From NCBI GenBank assembly GCA_904066235.2, contig CAJFCV020000001.1:8804001-8868000 (forward strand): a stretch of DNA of 64,000 nucleotides, in the 5' to 3' direction. The notes beneath the pieces were generated by a model that saw nothing but the letters and a program-made list of their open reading frames with translations, searched no databases and was not told the DNA's origin. Source of the stretch: Bursaphelenchus xylophilus. Lineage: Eukaryota; Nematoda; Chromadorea; Rhabditida; Aphelenchoididae. A program made the position numbers and the translations under genes. Below, piece after piece: positions 47,117 to 59,898 of the stretch. The first letter of the stretch is position 1. Each line of letters opens with the position of its first letter.

Positions 47117-50100
47117 CTGAAAATAGATCTGGGTTTAGTCTCATCAAGGGTAATATAAATTAAATTCGCGATTACACAAAAAAACGATGTCATAGTCTAC
47201 TACATGTAATGTTACATAAGGCATGCCCAAACCCCTGCAGACTCCCCTCTTTTACCGTAAGATTTAATCCCTTCCGTCCCGACCCATTATTGGATATCAA
47301 AATTGGACTCATTCCTCCTTTTCTAAGCCATTTGCCCCATAAAAGGACTTTCGGAATGAAAAAAGGGCGGAGTTGGGCGGGGATTACGGTAATAATTTCA
47401 CATTCATTGGGAATCCGCGGAAGAATCGGACGGATAAAGACTCTCCATTCTACCGTAATTAATGGTTTCCCATCCAACTTCATCCAAAATGTAGCCGAGT
47501 GGAGCGCCGATATTGTTTCAGAAGTAGTCAAAACCCGAATTTGGCGCCCGACTCCCGGTCCTCCAAACATAAAAAAGAGGTGGCGAAAGTGCAATCCCTT
47601 ACAAATCCGGGAAAATAAAGTTCTGAAGAGAAGGAGAGGGGGATTATGAGGTAATGCCATAAGGAATTTTACTTCCCTAAGGCTAATATCCAAAAAATTT
47701 AAATTTCCAATTTTTAGACACTTGGAAGTAAAATAAAATACTCTTAACAGTTAGTACTGTCAATATAATCTCTGATTTTGTTCGCCTTCACTATCTTCTT
47801 CATGAAACTCAAGTCGCAATCATATATCCGCGGATATCTTCTTTCCAATTTTTAGAGCCCTCGAGGGAAAACGGACAAAAGAAAAGGGGAAACGCCTGAA
47901 TTTGGTCTTTTCATCCGATGTAAATTCAAATAATCGACTTATTTTCTAAGGGAGACGTCTTTGGCCTGATAAATCAATTATATTCCATAGAGACATGATT
48001 AATATAATTTCTATTTGAAAAACACCTTGGGATTGATAAAACTGCTATAATTTGAACCAATTGTTAAACCATCTTCACTACAATTTTAAAAAAATTTTGT
48101 AAAATTCAAAAGAATACTTTTTCTTATCCAGCCAAAGCCAAGCCCTGCGGTCCGATCCAATGCTCAGCGCCGATCGAATTGCAGCTTTTCATTAAATTCC
48201 CCAAAATCAAATGGAAGATTTTCGCGCAACCAGAGAGTTGAATCGAGAGTAAAACCCCGCGGGCCAATTGGGGAAGCGAAATAAAAAAGGGGCGGAGTTT
48301 GTGGTTTTGAGGGAATAAATAAATGGAGAACATGGCCGGAGGGAAAATCAGCCATTCAGCGGGAATTCTCGGCAATTACGAGATAAGACACACCATTACA
48401 GTTTGCAAGAAATTTGAGTAAACACGCATAATGACTCAAACTACTTTTTTTTGTTTTTGACATACGAAATTATTAGACGTCTGGATATTAATAAAACGTG
48501 GTATCTTACCTATCCACAGTCTGCTACAACATTTAAAAGTGCTTAATTATACCGCCTAAAAATTCGAAATTCCCGCAGCCCATCCCACTCCGCCCCACAT
48601 GATCTCTAACTCGATTTCGCGGAACTCCTAATAATCCCTCTCGTATTTAACCGAAAACATGGCCGGAAAAGGGCATATTGGCCAGAAGGTATGGGGACAA
48701 AACCCTCGAAACAATGGAGTCTGCAACAATATAAAAGAATCATTAATTAGACAGGTGTGCGGGAAAAAGTTAAACAAATCGCCGAGTACGGGGCCCTCTT
48801 AATGATGCGGATTTGCATCAAATATGCCCATATTGTACTTGAGGCTAATAAAAGGGCCCAAAAATATCGAATTATTTGGAAATAATGGACAAGTTCGGAC
48901 ATTGACGCAGCCAAGGCCAAGCCCCATTGTCCTTAATTAAACTGACCCCTTAATGCGGGCGATAACCACTCGATCCGTGACACAACAACCCCCACCGAGT
49001 CATATGGCCATCACAATTAAAGTGGATGACATAATCAAGACAAAAGAATCGCTTAAAATGGATAAAACACTTGAAAACGAGAGATTATGGGAATGGAGGA
49101 GGGCGAGGGCGAAAAAAATGGGAACGAGGGAATGCCCTAAGGGGATTCGGAGGAAGATACGGTAGAACTGACCGCTAAAGGCACGAAAAAAGTTTTTGAA
49201 AGGGGAAAAAGCGGATGGAAGCATGTAGAAGTTTATCATTTACATATACTCTTAAAGTAATATAAATAATCGGACAAAATCAGGATAAGAAATCGAATTC
49301 TTTGACCTCATTTAATCAGATATTAGATGCATTAAAAATCACTACGCCCAAAACCTTTACAGTACGTAAAAACTCTAATCTCTAATCATCCAAAAAGATT
49401 GTTTTAGGCCCTCTGAACAAGACAAACATTTTTGCGAAAGAGGATCGAAATGATATGCCTTCTACTCGGGCATAATCAGAAGATATCGGAGTCAGGTGTG
49501 TGCAGATATATTTTGTTCCAATCATTTCGTGATTAAATGACAACTTTTGACGAAAACTGAAACCGCCGTTCCCTTGACTCCGCCCCTTATATGATCTGAT
49601 ACGATCAGTGTTACGAGATGGGAGATGAAGAGAGTAAATGACGTCAAAATATGGGTGATTTTTGAACAATTATTTTTGCGTTAGAAGGTTGTAAAAAGTA
49701 GCCGACTTTATTCATGCTATCCGGCCCTCATTTCTTGCACAAAAACCACTTGTGATGCGTTTGTTCGCTGATATCGGATATCATTTTTTTCTGGCCCGTT
49801 TTGATCAACGTTCGTCATATCGCGGCAGGCCCTCCTCTTATCACTCCTCGCTTATCCCGAGAATTAAAAACTGGCTTTGATTCGGCAAAAAAGCAACTGT
49901 CCTCATTTTTTTGATAAAAAGCAAAATTTTCTGGCCAGATTTGATGACTTTTGATGAAATGCCTAAGGGGATGACATTGATAAGGACCGTTAACAACAAC
50001 TGGCCCTCGGCAGAGAGATCTGATATTAAAAAGTCTCCTGTTTATTTCATTTATTTAAGATGAAAGATTGCTTTTTAATTTTTTCCTAAGACCCTCAGGC

Positions 50101-51212
50101 ATTGTTATCAAGAGTTTTTTCGTTCCGAAATTTTTGGGATTAAGGAAGGGAAAAGGATTTTAAAGTACGTGACTTGAACAAGTTACTGTAACATTAATAA
50201 ATAAGCAACTATAAAAAATAAATTATTGGAGCAGAAGACGAGATAACATGGAGAAGAAAAAAAATACTGTAAATAGCGGAACAGAAGATACGAAAATATT
50301 TACGTGGCTTTAAAAATAGTCCCAAATTTCTAGCCGAACTTGCCCTGATTAAGGTTGGGCCCAAGACCACCCCCGTTTCCCCACGTCTTCACAAAGTTGG
50401 ATGATCAAATAGACAACAACAAGATCGTTTAATAGGTTTGGCAACAAATAATTTCGCGCACTTGTGCTGGGCTGGCCTATCCCTGACGCCCCCCCCTGCC
50501 CAGACCTACTTGTTTGTTCGAATCAATTCGCGCTCTCGAGAAAAGCAGGCCGCCCTTTGGCCTAGCGCGAGTTTGATGTGCACTTAACCATATCTTTTAC
50601 AAAACACGATCCGTTTTATCCCGTTTAAATCGAAAGTCGATCAATTCAGAGGGCTCCGCTCTCGAGAGGCGGATATGCTTCGAGATCCCGTTGGGCCTCG
50701 AAATCGCTTTGATTTTGCGCAAATAAATCGCCGAGGATTACGGTAGGGGACTTGGAATGCAGACGTGTTATGATAAAGCAAATTTTCGAGACTTTTCCTA
50801 CTGTAATCCGCCATTGATTGAGCTAGTGAAAGGCTGAATTTAGTTTCCAAAACACGGCATTCCTTGTAATGGAATTAAAACTTCGTTAACTCCACCAGTT
50901 GCGCAACAACCACCTAGTTCTTGTCTCTAAATGTTCATAAAGTCTCTTAATGCTCTTGATTCCGAGCACAATAATATGGCCGTATCTCCTGCCGCGCAAT
51001 TCTCAAGTCCAAAAATGTTTCGAGTTTTTTTTAATGGGTTTGGCACAGCGGGATGCGGTTGCAGAGAAAGGAGAAGATGGGCCGTGCAAACACGATTCTT
51101 CGGCCTATTGATCCACCAGAAGCCGCGGAGTATTAAGTGTCTATAAACAAATCGTTGGGGGTAATATTGGGAGGCAGATTCTGGGGATTTGGACAACTTT
51201 CTTAGGGAGTAA
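47117..51212. other. Gene-free stretch 5' of cfi-1
   Basis: About 4.1 kb in which no gene is supported. It probably contains the cfi-1 promoter, the missing first exon or a long first intron. It holds several TTACNGTAA-type words (for example GTTACTGTAAC at 50182-50192) and a purine-rich block near 49080-49160. Listed frames are short, overlapping and without family resemblance. Confidence 0.4.
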
Positions 51213-51214
51213 TA

Positions 51215-51787
51215 TTAGGTTGAGTCAAAATTATCCGGCGGTTTTATTGGCGCGTTTTTTGTTAGTTAAAATTTATGTTTTGTTAATGTTTTTTTTATAA
51301 AAATAATCTTCTCTGGTTGGTTAATAAAATGGCAGTCGAAACCCATACTCATATTTGCCACATAATGCTCTACCACTTCGAGAAAAGTTGGAAGTCGGCA
51401 CAGTCATTTCGCGATCTCAACGAACTTTTCGGCGAAGGAAAAAAATCGGCAGGTGTTTCGTCCAGAGGAGTACCAAAAGACGTCCACTGTAAGAAGGGTA
51501 CGTGGTATGTGTGGTGGGACAGAAGCGGAATCATCCACTGGGAAATCGTGTCTATTTTTTGTTCCTTCGCCGAAAAGTTCGTTGAGATCGCGAAATGACT
51601 GTGCCGACTTCCAACTTTTCTCGAAGTGGTAGAGCATTATGTGGCAAATATGAGTATGGGTTTGGACTGCCATTTTATTAACCAACCAGAGAAGATTATT
51701 TTTATAAAAAAAACATTACCAAAACATAAATTTTAACTAACAAAAAACGCGCCAATAAAACCGCCGGATAATTTTGACTCAACCTAA
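51215..51787. mobile_element. Fold-back element made of mariner transposase pieces
   Basis: The 573-bp element starts TTAGGTTGAGTC and ends with its complement; TA dinucleotides at 51213-51214 and 51788-51789 are the target duplication. Each arm (about 230 bp) encodes, reading inward, the same mariner-like N-terminal segment (HICHIMLYHFEKSWKSAQSF, then ELFGEG), a DNA-binding helix-turn-helix region. The centre, about 51440-51560, encodes a fragment resembling the catalytic-domain motif of mariner transposases (VWWDRSGIIHWE). The catalytic Asp motifs are absent, so it is non-autonomous. It looks like a deleted mariner whose 5' end was duplicated in inverted orientation. Confidence 0.85.
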
Positions 51788-51789
51788 TA

Positions 51790-54566
51790 GATAATGGCTG
51801 ATTAAAGTGCGGTTCACCAAGACGTGGCGCCATCTGTGATTGTTTTCGCGCCGAAACACGTGGGAATTTTTCTTGAGCGCGCGAAATATTTTTCTGAAAA
51901 ATTACCAGTTTTTTTTTTATTTTCCGTGGTAGACGCCAATGAAGTGCGTTCACCGCGAAAACAATCATATTTGGTGCACTCTCTGTGGAAGCTCGTTAAG
52001 GGGAGTCGCTGAACAAAATTCTTAACATTTATACGAGAGACAATAAATTTGCAGTAACAGTCATAATTTTCTTTTACTTAACCATCCCCATCTTCATAAC
52101 AATTTTGGCCTACGTCCATCAGACAGACAAAGATCGCGCCCTTTTTCCATCAACATCTCACCCTACAAATCCGTTAATAAACTAACATAAACCGACCGTA
52201 AGTCGGCAAGTTGGCGAGCACAAATGATGGGCGCATAATTTAGCAACAAACCCTCCGGCTGTTTCCTTTATTTAGTTTAGATCTTAAAGGAAAGCGAGCG
52301 GCAAAATATAAACAAAGGCCCGGCTCTTCGGGGATAATAAGCCCAAAAAGACATTAAGCCCCGTTTAAGGATAATAATTGTAAATCAAGTTAACATTTCC
52401 GACAAGGGCCTCTCTCATACGGTAATAAACACATTAAGCCGGACCGATCGGGGGTTATATATGGAAGGGGAAATAGGAATACATTTTATTTGAATATTTA
52501 AATCCAAAAGTAAAGGATTTGGATCACAAGAATGGCAGAGGATTCGGTTATTTCCCAGACCCATTTATGCCATATCCCCCTCAAAACCACATGACCCCAA
52601 TGAGCAATTAAGAACTTTTATTAAGCGATCTTTAAGTAATCATTGAATCGTGCAAAAAACGTCTGCCAATCTCGCAGATGCTGGATAATAAAGAAATGTT
52701 AATGGGAAACAAATTGGGACCTCCCTTAGGGCTTTTATTTCATTTCAATTAAATTTCAATCATTGCCCGATCAAAAGAACGGAATTCCCTTAGGCACTTT
52801 GAGGGTGATACGAACAAAAGTAAAGCGATAATACAATAATATGAGGAGAATAAGGGAATATGAAGAGATGGGAATGGAGGGATCTGGATGGTAGAACAGA
52901 CAGTAATGTAAAGGGAGAAAATGGAGTGGCGGATATTTTATGGGATTCGGATTTGGGTTACTGTAGCAGTTATTAGAAAAAGTTGGGATGAAAGTGAGCC
53001 TTGACATTGTGAACGAAACCCGATCGCAAAGCCCGCTCTAAAAACATCGGCAAATCAAAATCGTCATCTTTTACTCCACGATTCCGCCACAACATCTCCC
53101 ATCCTATTTGGAATACTCCCCCGGATATCTCACCCCGATCCCCACGAAACATTAATCACCGTCCCGCCACCCGCCCCGCTCGTGATCGACTCCGAGAACG
53201 GTCCCCTGAGGCACTGACCATAGACGGATTTAATACCATGCCCTCCGGCCACAATCCCCACCTCGGAACATCGAGAGGTCGCAATTAAACGCGAGATGTT
53301 CAAACAACCAGACCCCAATTCCCGATAGAACCGGGCCCCGATATGAAAATGATGGGCCCCCATTCTTCAACGGACCATTCACTGGGACGGCTTTAGGACC
53401 CAACTGTTGCTTCGGGGCCGTGCGCGAGAATATGGCGCTGAGGAAATGCAAATTAAATGCAAATTACGAAGGCATGGAGTTATTACCCAAAAAAGAAGAT
53501 TAATTTAGTCAGAAGTAGAAGGAAACTTGTTGATGTTTCGATAACTTATTTGATATGCAGGAGAAAATCCTCTTCAGAAAAAGAAGAACCGCTCACCGTA
53601 ACTCGTTCCTAACAATATAAAATGCGACTCAACGGAGGATTACAACAAAAAATTGCCCCCATAAAGGGAATGGGGTCTTATTTCGACTCCCTTTTTTGTT
53701 ATCATTCCGTCGCTCATTGGTCGGGAAAACGAATGATATAAAAGGAATTACTGTAAAAGGAAATCAAATTGCACACTATAGGAACAAGGGGTCTTGGAGA
53801 AGAAAATATGAGATAAAATCATAACCTTGAACCGACTGGTATTACCCAGTCTATAAGGTAATATTTCCTGAACACACCGCCAAAACCCGCTCTTCCAAGT
53901 GATATTACATAAAAAAGAATTTGTGAAGAAGATCCTCCAAACGGAATCCCCAAATTATAAGCCTAATCAAGATGAAAACGAGTTAATGAAGGCCTTGAAG
54001 AATATAAAAAAGGCGATTCAGAGGAGGAAGAGGCATCGCGAATGACTCTTCTTCTTTTTTCACAAGCCGGCTTCAGTCGATAATCAGATCGTTATCAAAA
54101 TTAAAAAATGTTTTTTGGAGGGAAAAAGGAGCGACGGCAATTAACGATGGTGATCATCATGGACGACGTGAGGGAGTCCATAAAAGGGAGAGAACAGGAG
54201 ATTGAAGAGAGACATTCCGATCCAATTGGCGTGAAGATCGGAGGGCTTGAGACGGGCTGTAAGTCGAGTAAAATATTAATGGAAGCCGTCACTATTGCAA
54301 TCGATACGTCAACCTCAGAACATTCGAATCCCCTCATCTCATCCAGAATTCCGTCTTTTGATTGGCGCGCCACCCCATCCCAGTCGATGCCCATAAATTC
54401 ATAGCACAACTGACAATTACCATCACTCTCCAAATATCGCTTCGAATTTTATTTCCATTCAGAACATACGAACACATATAATAGGTTACAAAACATGGAG
54501 ATTCCTTTTTTGCACATAATTTCATATTGGAAAATTCAAGAATAATACAACCTGAGAAGATGCGGA
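51790..54566. other. Gene-free stretch
   Basis: About 2.8 kb without a supported gene. A GC-richer island at 53040-53460 has minus-strand frames of 73-77 codons (53130-53363, 53230-53451), one ending near a GTGAGA donor-like site. Its phase does not fit the first known cfi-1 exon. Otherwise it is AT-rich spacer with TTACTGTA words. Confidence 0.4.
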
Positions 54567-55656
54567 TTAGGCGAGCGAGCGACGTCGTCGGAAGAGCGAT
54601 CGTCGACCTCGGTTGTAGGAGACGTAGCCCGCTTCCTGAGGCCCTTGAACATAACTGGGTCCAACTGGGACCGGGATTGGCTGTGGTGGGGGTGGAGGAG
54701 GTGGAGGAAGGGCGGGAGCAGCGATCGGAGCACTGTACCTGAAATAAATTATGTTTCGTCTTTGTGATTGTATATGACTTGAGACCCCATTACTGGAGCC
54801 TCCCTTTTGCTGATTTCAATCGCTCGAGGCCATGTTTACTGCACTCCAATTTCTTAATTCCCGTTTTTTACCTTTACATTTCCCTCACATTCCTCGGTCC
54901 CCCTCTTCTTGCTCAATTTCGCAAAGACAAAAAAAAATGAAAAGATACGCTCATCAGATATATGTTTTTACTTTAAATTCCCTCTGTTTGCTCTCCATAA
55001 CAATGCTCATCGGGCGATAAAATGAGCTTTCAAATAAAACAAAGAAACGAAAATATACATTACATCCCCCAATGTCTAAGTATATATTACGCGGTTGGGG
55101 GCGATGAAAACAGATACCGTAATTGGGCGTTGCGCAATCCCCATTTTGATTCGGAATCAATGAAAGTAATTAGTGGGAGGGGGTTTGATTGGATGGAAAT
55201 GGGGTTCTGAAGGGACGGAGAAGGGAGAAATTGGATGAAATTACTGTAAAAAGCTGCCGAATTCACGACAAAAAATTTAAAATTTTTAAAATCTCTTTTT
55301 GTTGCCGACATTCTTGACTATTGCTTTGGAAAACTAGCTTTAATTTTGACAAAATCAAAACAAAAAATGAATAGTGAGGTCGCCAGAAAACAGTGAACTT
55401 ACCCGTAGCTTCCACCGCCGCCACACGGAGGCTGAGCTCCACATCCACCTCCACTTGGTGCTGAACAACATCCACCGCCGACTGGAGAACCAAGGCCTCC
55501 AAGACAGGCATGCGTTACATGGTAGGCGAGGAAGGAGAGGAATACAATCAAGAACTTCTAAAACAATAAAATTGGCCATAGGATTAATAAATATACTAGG
55601 CCTAACACTTGTAAAAATGAAATTGAAAGCGGACGAGCATCCAAAGTTCTTACCAT
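54567..55656 (-). CDS. Small secreted Gly/Cys/Pro-rich protein
   Basis: Three minus-strand exons: 55656-55654 (the ATG alone), 55557-55403 and 54738-54567, totalling 330 nt or 109 aa. The product starts MKFLIVFLSFLAYHVTHA, a clear signal peptide. It continues with a Gly/Cys-rich part (GGGCCSAP, GGGCGAQPPCGGGGSYG), a Pro run (PPPPPPPQPIPVPVG) and a Tyr/Arg-rich end (YVSYNRGRRSLFRRRRSLA). Composition resembles the N-terminal parts of nematode ground-like and other extracellular Gly/Pro-rich proteins, but no ground-like domain follows, so the family is uncertain. It is probably cuticular or extracellular. The terminal RGRR/RRRR could be a dibasic processing site (inference). TATTTAAATA at about 55727-55736, 70-80 nt upstream of the ATG, may be the core promoter. 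Confidence 0.75.
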
Positions 55657-58431
55657 TCTTTTGCGCGGGTGACTTTCTGCCGTAAATGCAACGACGATCT
55701 GATGACCGAAATGACGACAGCGATGAGTATTTAAATAAGATTATCCGGCAACTGCCGGACGATCGAAGAGGGAAGGGCTTGTCGAACCGGTTCTCTGCCT
55801 GAGGGAACAGGCTCTTCTCCGGTCATTTGCATACTCCCCTCCCCTTCCTTTTCCTTTTTTTGTACCTGCGAAGATACGACGACGGCGCTCTCTTGTCGCG
55901 CAACAAACGATGACGACATCGTATTTGGAGCGATGAGCCGGAAAAGAAGCCGTCGGCTTTATTTGCAACGATCCGCTTCGTTCGTTGCAAAACTTGTCTC
56001 AAGGCCGGGGCTTCGAAATCGGCTCAGCCAAAGCCGGATTTGAATCAGCCAGACTGGAATCTTTGCGTAACATTTAATTGGCATCCAGGAATGGCTTTCA
56101 TCCGATATGAGTCAGGAAATGATTCGAATTCAAAGTCCGGGTTACTGTAAACCCAAATCCGCAGATATTACAATCCAAACATACTTTCAAATAACACTGA
56201 AAAAAACTCCAGTTGAACTAAATGAATCACTTTACACTACTTTGACGTCGTTTTATTTGCTCGGGAAGTAAATGACAAGATTCAATTAACAATCACGCTA
56301 TCTTCCCCACCTTTATTACCAAACTTTTAATTGGAATGAATTCTTTCTGCTTTTCGTTACAGGTTGCTATCTCACTTTTCTTGGGACCTGTAGTTTTCAA
56401 ACCGCTATTTAGAAAAATTTTTTGAGACGGAGAACTAAAACTTGTGTAAATATAACGTTTGTGTGTAATATAAGGTTGATGTGATGTTTGGAAGATAATT
56501 TTGAAGGGTCTAATTGTAAGTTTCGTTTTCGTTTCTATGGTAAAGATATCGGAATTGTTTACTAAAGTTCTGATATAAGTTTTCTAGATGTTTTTGTAAT
56601 ATTAAGAGGTGCATTTTGCATGTTTATTAAAATTTTATTTTTGAAATTTTTTCTAATTTTTTCCGAAACTAGCGTCGGCCTTGACATTTTTCATGACACC
56701 ATCAAACCGGGATTAGTGGGAGTAATATTCTGCTCCAAGAACAAGTCGTAAATCATCATAACACGCATTATTTTATTGCAATTTGCCTCCTCTTTCTCTG
56801 TGCATAGGGATGTTTCTTCATTCGTAAGACTTTGAATTCTAAAAAATAGTCCAACAGCAGCCTTGCAATAGCCATCTTTTTGATGACGAATATGGTATTA
56901 TTTGTTGATATTATTAGAAGTGTTTACCTTATCGTTGGCTTCTCATAACTTCTTCGTATCCATTTCTTTCCACATGTGGAGGATTTGTATTGGAAATCGT
57001 AAGAAATTTTGTTGTTTTGACATCTCGATGCATCGCCTTATAAGGCTCCCGCAAAAAACACACTTGGATTGGGAAGAATCCGTTTTTTTATTAGGCCGAA
57101 TTGGCTGAATCTGGGCGCCTATTGTCGCAAAAATAATTGGATAAAACGAGACCCGGATATAAAGACAAACGCTGACGCATCCATTTCCAATTTAAATCCT
57201 CGAATTGAGCCCGGATTTGGACAGTGACCCTCTTTGTGGTCAACTTGTTGTTACTCAGCGTTGGCCATGACGCAGAGTAAAACCGGAGGCAATCAAAGTC
57301 GTTCTAAAAACGACTGTTTTGATGACCAAACTCGATCCAGATGACCATGTAGATATATAATAATAGGAAAGATGGGTATGTGTTTCCATTCACTTTAATC
57401 GTCCGTCAGATCGCCGCAACATCTGGTTTTCTAATAATCGTGTTGCTTTAAGAATATTTATACGCTACGTGAAATGGAATAAAACCTGCGATCCTTTTAC
57501 GGGTAAAAAATAATGGAATTGGCATCTGCAAAGAGAAATTTTAATGATGAGAAAGTGGGGATGACATAGATGAATAGCTAAAATCCTCAATGCGGCAAAC
57601 AGAGGGCAAATTTGAGGTTTCCTCAAGAAATAGGAAATTAAATTTTGGCCAGAAATTCCAGAAAATATGTTAGAAACGTTTTCTAGAGCCTCAAGAAATC
57701 ATTTTTTAGTATCAGAATTTGAATATCCCTTAACAATTTCCGAGTATATCCAAAGAAAGAGGACCAATTTTGTCATGCCTTTTATGGCCAAGAGAACATG
57801 ATTTGAATAACATTTTTGGGGACAGGAAGGAACCCCTAGGTGTTTACATAATTTGGTTTGGCAACTTTTGAAAAGGTCCTTTGGGACTTCTTTCATTTTA
57901 TTTTTATTTGAAAACTTGTATTCCTCTACAGGTCCCTGCGTATTTTATTCCTTATTTTATCTGAAAACGTACGTTACATATAGTATTATATCAACGCCCA
58001 AAATTTTATTCTTACAAGATTCCCCGCCAGATATCCCATCTCCAACATCATCTTTCATCCAAAACATCCAGATTCCTGTACTTCATAAGCTGACCAAAGG
58101 GAATCCCCGTTTGATTGACAACTTTCCCTTCCGTCCCTATCTTCTCCACAACTACCGGTCATTCCTCTCTGACTCCATTATTGGCCATAAATCGTGGCAG
58201 AATAATGCCCGGAACATGCGCAGCAATCACCGCCGAATGTAATCATATTTTGGGCCGCGCGGCCATTTATCCGCATTTATCATGGGCCTTATGCCCGCAG
58301 GGAATGGGCGCGGACTGGTGGTCCCACTTCCTTCGTTTGCGTGTTTTTTGTTGTAACGGGATGTCAAATGTTCCCCGACTCGGTTTTCGGCCGCTTTCAG
58401 AGATGCGTTGAATTCAAATTCCATTCCGAAG
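55657..58431. other. Intergenic region
   Basis: About 2.8 kb between two divergent genes with no supported gene. The 129-codon frame at 57853-58242 has no family resemblance and an AT-rich, Phe/Leu-heavy composition. GTTACTGTAA-type words occur near 56141. Confidence 0.45.
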
Positions 58432-59837
58432 ATGTGGACGGCACTCATCGCACTGTGCTTGATCACTCCGGTCGCCAATGGACTCAGTTGTTTGGTCACC
58501 AGACCTGGTAGGAATATTAACTATGACGTCATCATAGGGTTACGGTAGAAAGCAACAAGTTTTTTTTTAATCTTGATCCAGCTGCGAAACTTGACTTTTC
58601 ACTTTTAGTTATCATTTTTATCAAAAAATAAAAAAATAATAAAATTAATTTTAGAATTTAAAATTTGATGTAATTTTAGGTTACGGCCTGGTAAGTGAAG
58701 AATGCCCTCAGGGCTCAGTCGCATGCCGAATGAAGATCGATCATAATGCCGTCGAATTCTATCAATATTCTGCATTATACGATCGAAATCAACTGGTTTG
58801 TATCTATAAAAATGAGTACGGATTAATGGAATCTTCTGGATGTGTGCAGCGAAAAGCCGGTAAGCAATTTGGATGTTTTCTTTAGATTTTTAGAGCTTCC
58901 GATATAATTTTTTATGAAAATACATTATAATTTTTTTATTTGCAGGTCGCGCCCGATGTTGGTGTGTGGGTGACGATGACTGTAACACCCCCGAATTGGC
59001 CAAGGAATTGTATGAAAAATTCAAATCTGGCGATAAATTCATCCAAAAAGAAGAGAAAAACGAATTCGAGGAATTCAAAAAGATCGCCGTAAAAGAGCAC
59101 GAGAAGTTACATCAGAAGAAACATCATCATCACCAGGAGCACAGAAGCAAGATCAAAAAGACTGTTACCACCACTTCCCCCACCACTTTGGCCTCGATTG
59201 TTTTCCCTCCCGATCAAGCAGAACCCAAAGTAATCAGGGTCAGCGATAAGGAACAATATCAGAACTTTATTGGGAGCGAGCAGTTCAAAAAAGCAATCGC
59301 GACGACAGAGGTAAGGAGTCAATAAGAAAGATGGATCGTCTCAAGGAATTACCTCTTTGTATTTTACAATTCATGGACAAATTCTTTTGGGGGTTGCGTG
59401 CGGGAGGGCTGTATATTATAATGCGGGAAATTAGGTGACAAATTGTTTGGATGGGAGAAATTCAAGAATTTATAAAATTCGAAGTCCATTTACCGGAAAA
59501 TTAATTGTTTTTTTGTCTTAATAATACAAAATTCAAGTTTAACATTTGCTTTTAAATCATTTTACATCCCATTTATAGAACACTGAAGGCCTTAATTTCA
59601 TATTTACTTATTTAAAAAATTCTCCAGGATCACACCGAGCTTCCCTACGACACCGAGGAGGTGGTCCTGCTTCCCTCCGAAGAGGCCGAACCCCATCTCC
59701 AATCCTTTGCCCAGCTGCGCCCTGGCTCCCATGATATCGATGACATAATGGAACCCATCTACGAATTCTCTTCCTCTTTTTCTCTGACGTCTCTTCTCCC
59801 TCTCACACTCTTCTCCCTCTTGCCTCGTTTTCTCTAA
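58432..59837 (+). CDS. Predicted GPI-anchored Ly6/ET-module-like protein
   Basis: Four exons: 58432-58507, 58680-58859, 58946-59310 and 59628-59837, totalling 831 nt or 276 aa. The product has a signal peptide (MWTALIALCLITPVANG), then a compact domain of about 85 residues with eight Cys, ending SGCVQRK...RCWCVGDDDCNTPE. This spacing, closing with CxC...DDCN, resembles Ly6/three-finger and nematode ET-module ectodomains. A long charged region follows (Lys/Glu/His-rich, with KKHHHHQEH), then a Thr/Ser segment. The C terminus is Ser-rich then hydrophobic (SSSFSLTSLLPLTLFSLL), the form of a GPI-attachment signal. It is therefore likely a cell-surface protein, perhaps a receptor or co-receptor. 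The stop codon overlaps the AATAAA signal (59836-59841). It converges with the next gene, with only 61 nt between the two stop codons. Confidence 0.82.
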
Positions 59838-59841
59838 TAAA
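59836..59841 (+). terminator. Polyadenylation signal overlapping stop codon
   Basis: TAATAAA combines the stop TAA (59835-59837) with AATAAA. A second AATAAA-like string follows near 59860, so a longer 3' UTR is also possible. Confidence 0.5.
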
Positions 59842-59898
59842 GCTCAAATTTAAATATTTAATAAACAATTTAAGTATGATATTAATGTAGATGAAGAT

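Noticed and set aside
50518..50528. GTTCGAATCAA as a tRNA B box
   Set aside because: No A box at the right distance and no cloverleaf could be drawn by eye.
53130..53451. GC-rich minus-strand frames as the missing first exon of cfi-1
   Set aside because: The donor-like GTGAGA leaves phase 2, but the first known cfi-1 exon needs phase 1, and the translation resembles no ARID3 N terminus.
57853..58242. 129-codon plus-strand frame upstream of the GPI-type gene
   Set aside because: Composition is Phe/Ser/Leu/Pro-rich as expected for AT-rich noise; no homologous motif or start context.
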